From Erythrobacter oryzae (lineage in GTDB: Bacteria > Pseudomonadota > Alphaproteobacteria > Sphingomonadales > Sphingomonadaceae): DNA of 64,000 bases. Shown piece after piece: positions 7,222 through 15,233 of the stretch. The position numbers were made by a program, and so were the translations under genes. The notes below the pieces were generated by a model, which saw only the letters and a program-made list of their open reading frames with translations, was not told the origin of the DNA and did no database searches. Within the stretch, counting starts at the first letter, position 1. Each line of letters opens with the position of its first letter. The stretch covers positions 372,001-436,000 of the forward strand of contig NZ_JASCXI010000003.1 of NCBI RefSeq assembly GCF_030271515.1. Direction: 5' to 3'.

Positions 7222-8883
7222 ATCGCCCCCGCCCGCACCGACTATCACCACCCGGTTCCGCTCGATACGCAGTTCGCGCCCGCGAGCCTGCCCGCGCTGC
7301 TCGAGCGCACGGTGGCGATGAACCCGCAGGCGCCGTTCCTGCACTTCCTCGGGCGTACCTACAGCTACGCGCAGATCCACAAGGAGGCCAAGGCCTTCGC
7401 GCTCGGGCTCCAGGCGATCGGCATCACCAAGGGCGACCGCGTCGGCCTGTTTTTGCCCAATGTCCCGATCTACGCCGCCGCCTACTATGGCGCGATGATG
7501 GCGGGCGCGGTGGTGGTGAACTTCTCGCCGCTCTATTCGGTCGAGGAGCTGAGCTGGCAGGTGGGCGACAGCGGCACGCGGGTGCTGGTGACGCTCGACG
7601 TGCCCGAACTCTACAAGACCGCCGCCAAGGTGCTCGAAGGTTCGGCGCTGGAAACGCTGGTGGTGGGCAGCCTCGCCGACCAGCTGCCGTGGTACAAGGG
7701 CCTCGCGCTGCAATTGCTGAAGCGCAAGCAGATCGCCGATGTGGCCTTTGGTCCGACGATCAAGAGCTGGGCCGAGATGATCCCCGCCGGTCAGCCCGCC
7801 CCGGTTGATGTCGGCCCGCAGGATCTCGCCCTGCTCCAATATACCGGCGGGACCACCGGCCGGCCCAAGGGGGCGATGCTGGGGCATGACCAGCTGTCGG
7901 TGAACGCCCAGCAGGTCGCGGCCCTGAACCCTTTCGGCAACCCCACGGGCGAGTGCTTCATGGGCGCGCTGCCGTTCTTCCATGTCTTCGCCAACACCGC
8001 GCTGCTCAATCACGCGATGGTGACCGGCGCATCGATCGCGATGGTGCCGCGGTTCGAGACCAGGCAGGTGCTCGAGACGATCCAGCGCTACCGCTGCACC
8101 GGCTTTCCGGGCGTGCCGACGATGTTTCAGGCGATGCTTGACCACCCCGATCTCGCCAAGACCGACCTCAGCAGCCTCAAGGTCTGCATTTCCGGCGGTG
8201 CGCCGATGCCCGGGCCGGTCCACGAGAAATTCGAGGCGGTGACGGGGGTGCGCATCTGCGAGGGTTACGGCCTCACGGAAAGTTCGGGCGTGGTCTCGGC
8301 CAACCCCTATGACGGCACCCGCAAGCGCGGCACCATTGGCCAGCTGGTGCCGGGGACCGAGGTGGTGCTGCTCGACAAGGAAGATGCCACGAAGCTCGCC
8401 CCCGCAGGCGAACCGGGCGAACTCGCGGTCCACGGCCCGCAAGTGATGCGCGGCTACTGGAACCGCCCCGAGACCGATGCCGACACCTTCGTGGAGATCG
8501 CAGGCAAGCGCTACCTGCGCACCGGCGATGTCGCGCGGGTGGATGCCGAAGGGTTCCTCGAGATCGTCGACCGCATCAAGGACATGATCGCGGTGGGCGG
8601 GTTCAAGGTCTTCCCGAGCGTCGTCGAGGATGTGATCCTCGAACACCCCGCGGTGAAGGAGGCGCTGGTGATCGGCGTTCCCGAGGAATACCGCGGCGAG
8701 GTGCCGCGCGCCTATGTGACGCTGAACGAAGGCGCGTCAGCCACCGGCGAGGAGCTGGCAAGCTGGCTCAACGCCCGCATCGGCAAGCACGAACGGGTCG
8801 ATCAGGTGGTGGTGCGCGAAAGCCTGCCCAAGACGATGATCGGCAAGCTCGACCGCAAGACCCTGCGGGCCGAGGTGCTCTGA
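7210..8883 (+). CDS. fadD: Long-chain fatty acid-CoA ligase (ANL superfamily)
   Basis: A 557-residue AMP-forming acyl-CoA synthetase that activates long-chain fatty acids to acyl-CoA through an acyl-adenylate. Seen: the P-loop YTGGTTGRPKGAML (about 210), the A5 motif YGLTESSG (about 352), and the C-terminal hinge and catalytic-lysine region from TGDVARVDAEGFLEIVDRIK onward, ending PKTMIGKLDRKTLR. Length is normal. The start is the ATG at 7210; no convincing Shine-Dalgarno is visible, and an inverted repeat spans the codon. A hairpin follows the stop directly. The substrate chain length cannot be told from sequence. Confidence 0.9.
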   Translation: MTVSIAPARTDYHHPVPLDTQFAPASLPALLERTVAMNPQAPFLHFLGRTYSYAQIHKEAKAFALGLQAIGITKGDRVGLFLPNVPIYAAAYYGAMMAGAVVVNFSPLYSVEELSWQVGDSGTRVLVTLDVPELYKTAAKVLEGSALETLVVGSLADQLPWYKGLALQLLKRKQIADVAFGPTIKSWAEMIPAGQPAPVDVGPQDLALLQYTGGTTGRPKGAMLGHDQLSVNAQQVAALNPFGNPTGECFMGALPFFHVFANTALLNHAMVTGASIAMVPRFETRQVLETIQRYRCTGFPGVPTMFQAMLDHPDLAKTDLSSLKVCISGGAPMPGPVHEKFEAVTGVRICEGYGLTESSGVVSANPYDGTRKRGTIGQLVPGTEVVLLDKEDATKLAPAGEPGELAVHGPQVMRGYWNRPETDADTFVEIAGKRYLRTGDVARVDAEGFLEIVDRIKDMIAVGGFKVFPSVVEDVILEHPAVKEALVIGVPEEYRGEVPRAYVTLNEGASATGEELASWLNARIGKHERVDQVVVRESLPKTMIGKLDRKTLRAEVL

Positions 8884-8888
8884 CCTCT

Positions 8889-9010
8889 CCCCTCCCGCTT
8901 GCGGGAGGGGCCGGGGGTGGGAAATGAGCGGGCGTGGGTTCGTGCCCACCCCTAGCCCCGATACCCGCCCCGGCCCCCGAGCCGGGGGCAAGCGGGAGGG
9001 GGACAGGCCG
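8889..9010. repeat. CCCCTCCC-type palindromic repeat pair between fadD and bactofilin
   Basis: The hairpin CCCCTCCCGC/GCGGGAGGGG (8889-8898 and 8901-8910, loop TT) starts five bases after the ligase stop and is followed by CCGGGGGTGGG. A second, oppositely oriented copy of the same words ends the gap at about 8972-9002. Similar words occur near 17.81 and 23.88 kb. It lies between two converging genes and probably ends both transcripts. Confidence 0.7.
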
Positions 9011-9013
9011 CGC

Positions 9014-9475
9014 TTACTCCGCGGCCTCGGCCGGCATTTCCAGCACCGGCCGGGCGGCGGCCACGTCGGCGGCGCGGGTGTTGGGGGCGAAGCGGCCATC
9101 GACCTGCGCGCCCTGCTCGATCGTCAGCGCGTCGTAATGCACATCGCCATCGATCCGCGCGGACTTGAGGATCACCAGCTCCTTGGCAGTGATCGAGCCC
9201 GTCACCTTGCCCGCGAGCCGCGCGGTTTCGGCGACGACGGCGCCGCTGATCTCGCTCTTTTCGCCCTGCACCAGGCTCGCGCAGGTGATGTCGCCCAGCA
9301 CTGCACCGTCGATATGCAGATCGGCCGAGGCGCTGAGATTGCCGGTGATGGTCACATCCGCGCCGATCACCGAGAAGGTCGAACCAGAGGCCATGGTGCT
9401 GCTCCTGTTAGCGGGCCGCGACGGGGCGGCGGGCAGGGGTGCCGGATCCGGCTGCGCGGACTTCCTTGAGAACAT
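9014..9475 (-). CDS. Bactofilin (polymer-forming cytoskeletal protein)
   Basis: A 153-residue bactofilin, a self-polymerising beta-helical scaffold that locates peptidoglycan enzymes at the membrane. Seen: a disordered Pro-rich N-terminal tail (1-30), then a beta-helical core from FSVIGADVTITGNLSASADL to about residue 140 with the usual repeated hydrophobic rungs. The ATG at 9475 (GGAGG 9 bases upstream) gives the MFSRK opening common in the family, but overlaps the M23 gene by 68 bases. A second ATG at 9394, preceded by AGGAG just after the M23 stop, would give a 126-residue form without the tail. Both forms might be made. Partner: the M23 peptidase at 9408. Confidence 0.92.
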   Translation of the reverse strand: MFSRKSAQPDPAPLPAAPSRPANRSSTMASGSTFSVIGADVTITGNLSASADLHIDGAVLGDITCASLVQGEKSEISGAVVAETARLAGKVTGSITAKELVILKSARIDGDVHYDALTIEQGAQVDGRFAPNTRAADVAAARPVLEMPAEAAE

Positions 9476-10592
9476 CGGGGGCGGCCTCCAGAAACGGGCG
9501 CGGGTTCACCGCGCGGTCATTGATGCGGACTTCGAAATGCAGGTGCGGCCCCGTCGAGCGCCCGGTCGAGCCGAGCCCGGCGATGGTCGTACCCGCCGCG
9601 ACCTGCTGGCCGACCTTCACGTCGAAGCGCGAAAGGTGGGCGTAGCGGGTCAACATACCGTTACCGTGAGTGATCTCGACCACATTGCCGTAGCCCGACT
9701 TCTGCCCGACGAAGCTGACGCGGCCATCGGCGGCGGCGAAGACCGGCGAGCCCATCGGTCCCTTGAAGTCGATCCCGGCATGCATCGCCCCGCTGCCGTT
9801 GAAGGGGTCGCGGCGGTAGCCGAAGCCCGAGGTGATGTTCTCGACGCTCGCGGGGACGACCTGCGGGATGCCGTCCAAGGCGCGCTCGAGCACCGCCATG
9901 CGGGCGAGGCTGAGGCCGAGGCGCTCGAAGCGCGGGTCGATATCGTTGCTGCCGCCGCCGAGCAGCGCCTCGAAGGGGCCGCCCATCGCCTGCTGGGTCT
10001 CGCGGGTCATCGATTTGGGATCGAGATTGAGCTTGCGCATCGCGGCCTCGGCGCGGCGGGCGCGGGCATCGGCGAAGCGGGTGAGGCGCTCGGCAAAGGC
10101 GAGCTGGCGCGCCTCGATCTCGGCAAGGCCCTTGGCCTGCGGGATCAGCGCGCTGACTTTCTTCACGGTCTCGCTGGCTTCGCGGGTCGAATCGGTGATC
10201 GTGCCGCTCGCCGCGCCTTCGCGGACCATGTCCTCGGGCAGCATCCGGGCCATCTCGTCGAGGAAGTCCTGCCGTTCCTTCAGGTCATCGACCACCTTGT
10301 CGAGGTTGCCGCCATATTCCTTGATGCGCTCGCCCGCCTTGGCGACGCGGGCTTTCTCCTCGACGAAGGAGGCCAGGTCGGCCTCGGCGCGGTACTGGCC
10401 CCAGGCCATGATCGCGAGCGAGAGCAGCCACAGGAAGGCCACGGCCACCACGCCGCCGGCAACGCGCATCTGGAGCTTGGACGAGACCTTAATGAAGCGC
10501 ACCTGTCCGTCGGCGCGCATGAAGAACTCGCGGTCGGGGAACCATTGCCGTAGCCGGTCGCCCCACACTTGTGCGGTATCCTTGAGTGACAA
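9408..10592 (-). CDS. Membrane-anchored M23 (LytM) peptidoglycan endopeptidase, bactofilin partner
   Basis: A 394-residue bitopic enzyme that cuts peptide cross-bridges of peptidoglycan. Seen: a cytosolic N-terminus (about 1-42), one membrane helix (GGVVAVAFLWLLSLAIMAWG), a periplasmic coiled coil (about 70-190), and a C-terminal LytM domain with HAGIDFKG (near 267) and HLHFEVR (near 349), so the zinc ligands are complete. Bactofilin-M23 pairs are known from Caulobacter and Helicobacter, where the bactofilin positions the hydrolase for cell shape. The reading starts at a TTG (10592) with no clear Shine-Dalgarno and no upstream ATG in frame; the first ATG would be codon 25. Confidence 0.9.
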   Translation of the reverse strand: MSLKDTAQVWGDRLRQWFPDREFFMRADGQVRFIKVSSKLQMRVAGGVVAVAFLWLLSLAIMAWGQYRAEADLASFVEEKARVAKAGERIKEYGGNLDKVVDDLKERQDFLDEMARMLPEDMVREGAASGTITDSTREASETVKKVSALIPQAKGLAEIEARQLAFAERLTRFADARARRAEAAMRKLNLDPKSMTRETQQAMGGPFEALLGGGSNDIDPRFERLGLSLARMAVLERALDGIPQVVPASVENITSGFGYRRDPFNGSGAMHAGIDFKGPMGSPVFAAADGRVSFVGQKSGYGNVVEITHGNGMLTRYAHLSRFDVKVGQQVAAGTTIAGLGSTGRSTGPHLHFEVRINDRAVNPRPFLEAAPDVLKEVRAAGSGTPARRPVAAR

Positions 10593-10827
10593 AATTGCGG
10601 CCCCGGTCTGGTTTTGTTGTGCCCCGGGCCGCGGCGCTATCAGCGTGTTTCTACGGGGTCGAATCCAATATTTCTATCCTAGGTGAGTCGATGCGGAATC
10701 GCGGCGAGCCGATCAAGGTTTGCGTGACGTTCCGGTGGCCAGGCTTCCGATGCGGGCGAATCCGCGCGAATCGCCCTCTGTCCGGGCAGGCCTGACAGGC
10801 GGCGCGCGCGGTGCTAGAGGCCGTGGC

Positions 10828-12117
10828 ATGACCAAGCTGACCGCCGTCCGTCCTGCTGCCGAGGCTGCCGATCCCGCCGCGCTGGTGACTGCGCTGGCGC
10901 AGGACGCCCGCGCCGCCCAGCGCGCACTCGCCGCCATGCCTAGCGCCGCGCGCGCCGCCGCGCTGCGCCTTGCCGCCGAGGCCCTGCGCGCCGCCGCACC
11001 GCAGGTGCTCGCGGCCAATGCGAAGGACCTTGCCGCGGGCGAGGCGCGCGGGCTTTCGGGCGCGATGCTCGACCGGTTGATGCTCGATGAAGCGCGGCTT
11101 TCGGGCGTTGCCGATGCGGTCGCGGCGGTGGCCGATCTGCCCGATCCGGTGGGGCAGGTGATCGATTCCGCCGAGCGCCCCAACGGCCTCAGGCTGAGCC
11201 GCATCCGCGTGCCCGTCGGCACTATCGGGATCATCTACGAGAGCCGCCCCAACGTCACCGCCGATGCCGCCGCCCTGTGCGTGCGCGCGGGCAATGCGGC
11301 GATTCTGCGCGGGGGGAGCGAGGCGGTCCATTCCAACCGCGCGATCCACGCCGCGCTGGTGGAGGGTCTGGTGGCGGGCGGCGTGCCCGCGGCGGCGGTG
11401 CAGCTCGTTCCCTCGCAGGACCGCGCCTGCGTCGGCGCGATGCTCACCGCGAGCGGCCTTATCGACATGATCGTCCCGCGCGGCGGCAAGAGCCTCGTCG
11501 AGCGCGTGCAGGCCGAGGCGCGGGTGCCTGTTCTCGCGCATCTCGACGGGATCAACCACACCTATGTCCACGCCGCCGCCGACCCGGCCATGGCCGAGGC
11601 GATCGCGCTCAACGCCAAGCTGCGCCGCACCGGCATCTGCGGGTCGATGGAGACGATGCTGATCGATTCGGCCTATCCCGCCCCCGCTCCGCTTGTCGCC
11701 GCGCTGATCGATGCGGGCTGCGAAGTGCGCGGCGACGCCCGCATCGGCGCACTCGATCCGCGCGTCATTCCGGCGAGCAGCGACGACTGGGACACCGAAT
11801 ATCTCGACGCGATTCTCTCGGTGGCTATGGTCGACGGGCTCGACGAAGCGCTCGCCCACATCGCCCGCCATTCCTCGCACCACACCGACGCGATCGTGAC
11901 CGCCGACGAGGCGGTCGCGGAGCGCTTCCTCAATGAGGTGGACAGCGCCATCGTGATGCACAACGCCTCCACCCAATATGCCGACGGAGGCGAATTCGGG
12001 CTCGGCGCCGAGATCGGGATCGCCACCGGGCGGCTCCACGCGCGCGGGCCGGTCGCACTGGAAGGGCTGACGACCTACAAGTGGCAAGTGCGCGGGAGCG
12101 GGCAAACGCGCCCGTAA
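10828..12117 (+). CDS. proA: Glutamate-5-semialdehyde dehydrogenase (gamma-glutamyl phosphate reductase)
   Basis: The 429-residue second enzyme of proline synthesis. It reduces gamma-glutamyl phosphate to glutamate-5-semialdehyde with NADPH in the cytosol. Seen: the aldehyde-dehydrogenase-like Rossmann segment with [18 protein letters not shown], the catalytic cysteine in [10 protein letters not shown] (Cys271), and C-terminal signature [19 protein letters not shown]. Length is standard. proB is not in the window. The nadD GTG starts three bases after the stop, so the two genes are probably cotranscribed. Confidence 0.97.
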   Translation: MTKLTAVRPAAEAADPAALVTALAQDARAAQRALAAMPSAARAAALRLAAEALRAAAPQVLAANAKDLAAGEARGLSGAMLDRLMLDEARLSGVADAVAAVADLPDPVGQVIDSAERPNGLRLSRIRVPVGTIGIIYESRPNVTADAAALCVRAGNAAILRGGSEAVHSNRAIHAALVEGLVAGGVPAAAVQLVPSQDRACVGAMLTASGLIDMIVPRGGKSLVERVQAEARVPVLAHLDGINHTYVHAAADPAMAEAIALNAKLRRTGICGSMETMLIDSAYPAPAPLVAALIDAGCEVRGDARIGALDPRVIPASSDDWDTEYLDAILSVAMVDGLDEALAHIARHSSHHTDAIVTADEAVAERFLNEVDSAIVMHNASTQYADGGEFGLGAEIGIATGRLHARGPVALEGLTTYKWQVRGSGQTRP

Positions 12118-12120
12118 ACA

Positions 12121-12783
12121 GTGCCCGCGACCTATACCGGCCTCCTCGGCGGCAGCTTCAACCCCGCGCATGGCGGGCACCGGCGGATCACGTTGTTCGC
12201 GATGGATGCACTGGCGCTGGACGAGGCGTGGTGGCTGGTCTCGCCGGGCAACCCCTTGAAACCGCAGGCCGGGATGGCTCCGCTCGAGGCCCGCCTGCTC
12301 TCCGCCCGCCAGCAGGCCCGCCGCGCGCCGATCATCCCCACGGCGATCGAGCAGAGACTCGGCACGCGCTACACTGTCGACACGCTGCAAAAGCTCGTCC
12401 GGCGTTATCCCAAGCGGCGCTTCGTCTGGCTGATGGGGAGCGACAATCTCGCCCAGTTGCACCGCTGGAAGGACTGGCGGAGGCTCGCGCGGACAATGCC
12501 GATTGCGGTGATCGCCCGCCCCGGCTATGATGACGACGCTATGGCGAGCCCCGCCATGGCCTGGCTCAGGCGCTATCGTGTGTCTGCCGCCAGCATTCGG
12601 AAACGGGGGCAATGGAGCGCACCGGCCCTGGTGTTAATGCGTTTCGATCCAGACCACCGCTCGGCCACGGCCATCCGCCGTGCCCATGCCGGGTGGGCCG
12701 AGACTTTGCTCGGGCCGGATCGTGATGTGCCGCTGCGCGATCGGCTGACATTCCGCATAGTCCGGTCAGAGGAAGACGCATGA
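12121..12783 (+). CDS. nadD: Nicotinate-nucleotide adenylyltransferase
   Basis: A 220-residue enzyme of NAD synthesis that transfers AMP from ATP to nicotinate mononucleotide. Seen: the nucleotidyltransferase motif GGSFNPAHGGH at residues 10-20, the substrate segment RYTVDTLQKL, MGSDNLAQLHRW, and the C-terminal SATAIRR (the ISxTxIR-type ATP motif). It starts with GTG at 12121. It follows proA by three bases and precedes rsfS, the usual order in sphingomonads. Confidence 0.95.
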   Translation: MPATYTGLLGGSFNPAHGGHRRITLFAMDALALDEAWWLVSPGNPLKPQAGMAPLEARLLSARQQARRAPIIPTAIEQRLGTRYTVDTLQKLVRRYPKRRFVWLMGSDNLAQLHRWKDWRRLARTMPIAVIARPGYDDDAMASPAMAWLRRYRVSAASIRKRGQWSAPALVLMRFDPDHRSATAIRRAHAGWAETLLGPDRDVPLRDRLTFRIVRSEEDA

Positions 12784-12873
12784 GGCGCCGCAATCGCGCC
12801 TCGGCTGCCTCGCCTGGCCGTATGCGTGATGCCCGCCCCCATCGCCCCGAACTCTGGAGATACGTGATTGCCG

Positions 12874-13311
12874 ATGACCGAAGCCCTTCTCGCTTCCCTG
12901 CCGCTCGGTGCGGTGCAAGCTGCCGCCAATACGGCCAAGTCGCTCGTGGGCGCTGATCTCAGCGCCACGGCGCTTCACGCGCTGGTGATGGCGCAGCTTG
13001 ACGACGATCAGGCGCAGGACGTCGTTTCGATCCCGCTCGAGGGCAAGAGCTCGATCGCCGATCACATGGTGATCGCGAGCGGGCGCTCGACCCGGCAGGT
13101 CGCGTCGATGGCGCAGAAGCTCGCCGAGAAGATCAAGCAGGCCGGTTTCGGCCACGCCCGCGTCGAAGGCCTGCCGGCCGCCGACTGGGTGCTGATCGAC
13201 GCAGGCGACGTGGTGATCCACCTGTTCCGCCCCGAAGTGCGCAGCTTCTACAACCTCGAACGGATGTGGAGCTTCGAGGGGTCGGAAACGTCGATGATGG
13301 GTAGAAACTAG
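12874..13311 (+). CDS. rsfS: Ribosome silencing factor RsfS
   Basis: A 145-residue protein that binds ribosomal protein uL14 and blocks subunit joining during nutrient stress. Seen: the conserved core DDDQAQDVVSIPLEGKSSIADHMVIASGRSTRQV and the C-terminal DWVLIDAGDVVIHLFRPEVRSFYNLERMW. The first 35 residues are an Ala-rich extension. The start is not certain: the ATG at 12874 is chosen, but a TTG at 12868 has better spacing from GGAGA, and a GTG near 12946 would remove the extension. Confidence 0.94.
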   Translation: MTEALLASLPLGAVQAAANTAKSLVGADLSATALHALVMAQLDDDQAQDVVSIPLEGKSSIADHMVIASGRSTRQVASMAQKLAEKIKQAGFGHARVEGLPAADWVLIDAGDVVIHLFRPEVRSFYNLERMWSFEGSETSMMGRN

Positions 13312-13320
13312 TTTTCTTTG

Positions 13321-13418
13321 CGGGGGCGCCTCCGCACCCCCGTCCTCGGTGCTGTTTCGAGCCCTGCGGGCTCGAGCACCTGCGGCTCGCGCGCGTGCGC
13401 TCGCGGCCCTGCGGGCCG
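13321..13418 (+). repeat. Modular hairpin repeat, copy B (inside the rsfS-rlmH operon)
   Basis: Hairpin CGGGGGCGC (13321-13329), loop CTCC, GCACCCCCG (13334-13342) with one mismatch; then GTCCTCGGTGCT (13342-13353); a second hairpin TCGAGCCC/GGGCTCGA (13358-13376); the constant block CACCTGCGGCTCGCGCGCG; and a final GGCCC/GGGCC hairpin. The arms differ from copy A while loops and linkers are the same. It fills the 136-base gap between rsfS and rlmH. Confidence 0.8.
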
Positions 13419-13447
13419 AACCAGCGCCTACAGCATAGGGTGGCGTT

Positions 13448-13870
13448 TTGCTTCTCCACATCATCGCGCGCGGGAAGATAGGCCGGTCGCCTGAGGGCGA
13501 GCTGGTGGACCGCTATGCCAAGCGCCTGACATGGCCGGTGAAGCTCACCGAATGGCCCGATACCGGCGCCGGGAAAGCCGCCGATCCGCTCACCCCGCAC
13601 CGCACCGTGCTGCTCGACGAGCGCGGCAAGGCCATGTCCTCGGAAGCCTTCGCGCAACTGCTCGGCAAGTGGCGCGATGATGGCGTGCGCGAGACACGCT
13701 TCTTCCTCGGCGCGGCGGACGGGCATTCGGATGCCGAGCGCGCGTCTGCTGACCTCCTCCTCGCCTTCGGGCCCGCCACCTGGCCGCACATGATGGCCCG
13801 CGCGATGCTGATGGAGCAGCTCTACCGCGCCACCACAATCCTTGCAGGCCATCCCTATCATCGGGCATGA
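13448..13870 (+). CDS. rlmH: 23S rRNA (pseudouridine-1915 N3) methyltransferase RlmH
   Basis: A 140-residue SPOUT methyltransferase that modifies helix 69 of 23S rRNA in assembled ribosomes. Seen: HIIARGKIG at the N-terminus, [14 protein letters not shown], the SAM-knot motif [10 protein letters not shown], and the C-terminal [19 protein letters not shown]. It is a little shorter than the E. coli protein (155) but complete. It starts with TTG at 13448, about 30 bases after the hairpin repeat. It precedes the EnvC-like gene by seven bases. Confidence 0.95.
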   Translation: MLLHIIARGKIGRSPEGELVDRYAKRLTWPVKLTEWPDTGAGKAADPLTPHRTVLLDERGKAMSSEAFAQLLGKWRDDGVRETRFFLGAADGHSDAERASADLLLAFGPATWPHMMARAMLMEQLYRATTILAGHPYHRA

Positions 13871-13877
13871 GGACGTC

Positions 13878-15101
13878 ATGCGCCGCGTGATCCTCACCGC
13901 CCTCGCCGTGATCGGCACCGGAACGGCGCTGACGCTCGCTTTGCCTTCCAGCGATGCCGCCCCCGCCACGGCGCTCATCGACCCCGCCGAGGCCGAAGCC
14001 GCGCTCGCCCGCGCCACGCGCGAGGGCAAGCTCGCCGACGCCCGCGCGCAAAAGCTCACCGCCGAAGCCGAGGCCGCGACCGAGGCAGCCGAGAAGACCG
14101 CCTCCGAGGCCGCCGCGCTCGCCGCGCGCATCCAGCAGGCCGAAGCCGGGATCGAGGCCGCCCGCGCCCGCCTCGCCATCGCCAAGGACCAGCGCGCCAG
14201 GCTGACCGCCCGGCTCGCCGCCAAGCAGGCGCCCACAGCGCGCCTTGCCGCCGCGCTCCAGACCGCCGCGCGCCGCCCGCTGGCGCTCGCCGCGCTGCAA
14301 CCCGGATCGCTGGAGGACGTCGTCCACGTCCGCGCCGTCATGGCCAGCGCCGTGCCCCAGATCCGCGCCCGCACCGCCGCTTTGCGCGCCGATCTCGATC
14401 GGGGCCGCGCATTGGAAGCGCAGGCGAGCGCCGCGCTCGAGCAGCTGCGCAGCGGCGAGAGCGAGCTGCTCCAGCGCCGCAGCGCGCTTGCCGCGCTCGA
14501 ACAGCAGCAGCGCCTTGCCTCGCGCACCACCAGGGCCGCCGCGCTGCGCGAGGCAGAGCGGGCGCTGGCGCTGGCCGAGGAAGCGCGCGATCTCGATGGC
14601 CTCGTCGGCAAGCTCGGCGAGGTCGCGGCGCTGCGGGACGAACTCGCCGCGCTCCCCGGCCCCGTGCTGCGCCCCGCCGACCTCTCCGCCGCGCTCCCGC
14701 CCGAACCGGCCCCCGCACCCAGCGCCTCCGCCCCGCCGCCCGCCGACTTCCAGCTCCCCGTGCAGGGCCGCACGCTGGTGGGCTTCGGGGCGAAGCGCGC
14801 GAGCGGCCTTGCCTCGACCGGCCTCACCTTGGCCCCCGCCCCTCAGGCGCAGGTCGTCGCCCCCGCGCGCGGGCGCGTCGCCTTTGCCGGGGCCTATCGC
14901 GGCTTCGGGCGAATCGTCATCATCGAGCACCCCGGCGGCTGGACCAGCCTCGTCACCGGGCTCGAGCGGGTCGACGTCGCGGTCGGCGATGCGGTGATCG
15001 GGGGATCGCCCGTAGGCCGCGCGGCGGGCGGGGCGAGCCCGGTGACGATCGAACTCAGGCGTGACGGCAAGCCCGTCAACCCCTTGCAATATCTGCGATA
15101 A
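13878..15101 (+). CDS. EnvC-like murein hydrolase activator with degenerate LytM domain
   Basis: A 407-residue exported protein. Seen: a signal peptide (MRRVILTALAVIGTGTALTL), a long Ala/Glu/Arg-rich coiled coil (about 30-265), a Pro/Ala linker, and a C-terminal LytM/M23 fold from about 300. The zinc motifs are lost: the usual HxxxD is absent and the usual H-x-H strand reads VTIELRRDGKPVNPLQYLR. That is the EnvC pattern: a periplasmic activator of cell-division amidases rather than an enzyme. The ATG at 13878 is preferred; the reading frame continues upstream into rlmH. It is followed by ctpA. Confidence 0.88.
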   Translation: MRRVILTALAVIGTGTALTLALPSSDAAPATALIDPAEAEAALARATREGKLADARAQKLTAEAEAATEAAEKTASEAAALAARIQQAEAGIEAARARLAIAKDQRARLTARLAAKQAPTARLAAALQTAARRPLALAALQPGSLEDVVHVRAVMASAVPQIRARTAALRADLDRGRALEAQASAALEQLRSGESELLQRRSALAALEQQQRLASRTTRAAALREAERALALAEEARDLDGLVGKLGEVAALRDELAALPGPVLRPADLSAALPPEPAPAPSASAPPPADFQLPVQGRTLVGFGAKRASGLASTGLTLAPAPQAQVVAPARGRVAFAGAYRGFGRIVIIEHPGGWTSLVTGLERVDVAVGDAVIGGSPVGRAAGGASPVTIELRRDGKPVNPLQYLR

Positions 15102-15233
15102 CCCCGCGGCCTCGCAAAGAAAGCCGCGGCGCAATGCCCCCCGCTGGCACACATCGCGCATACGCCACGTGTTATCTGGCGTTCATCTCGGCAAACCTAT
15201 ACATTCGCCCGACAAAGGAGCTTTGCCCTGCCC

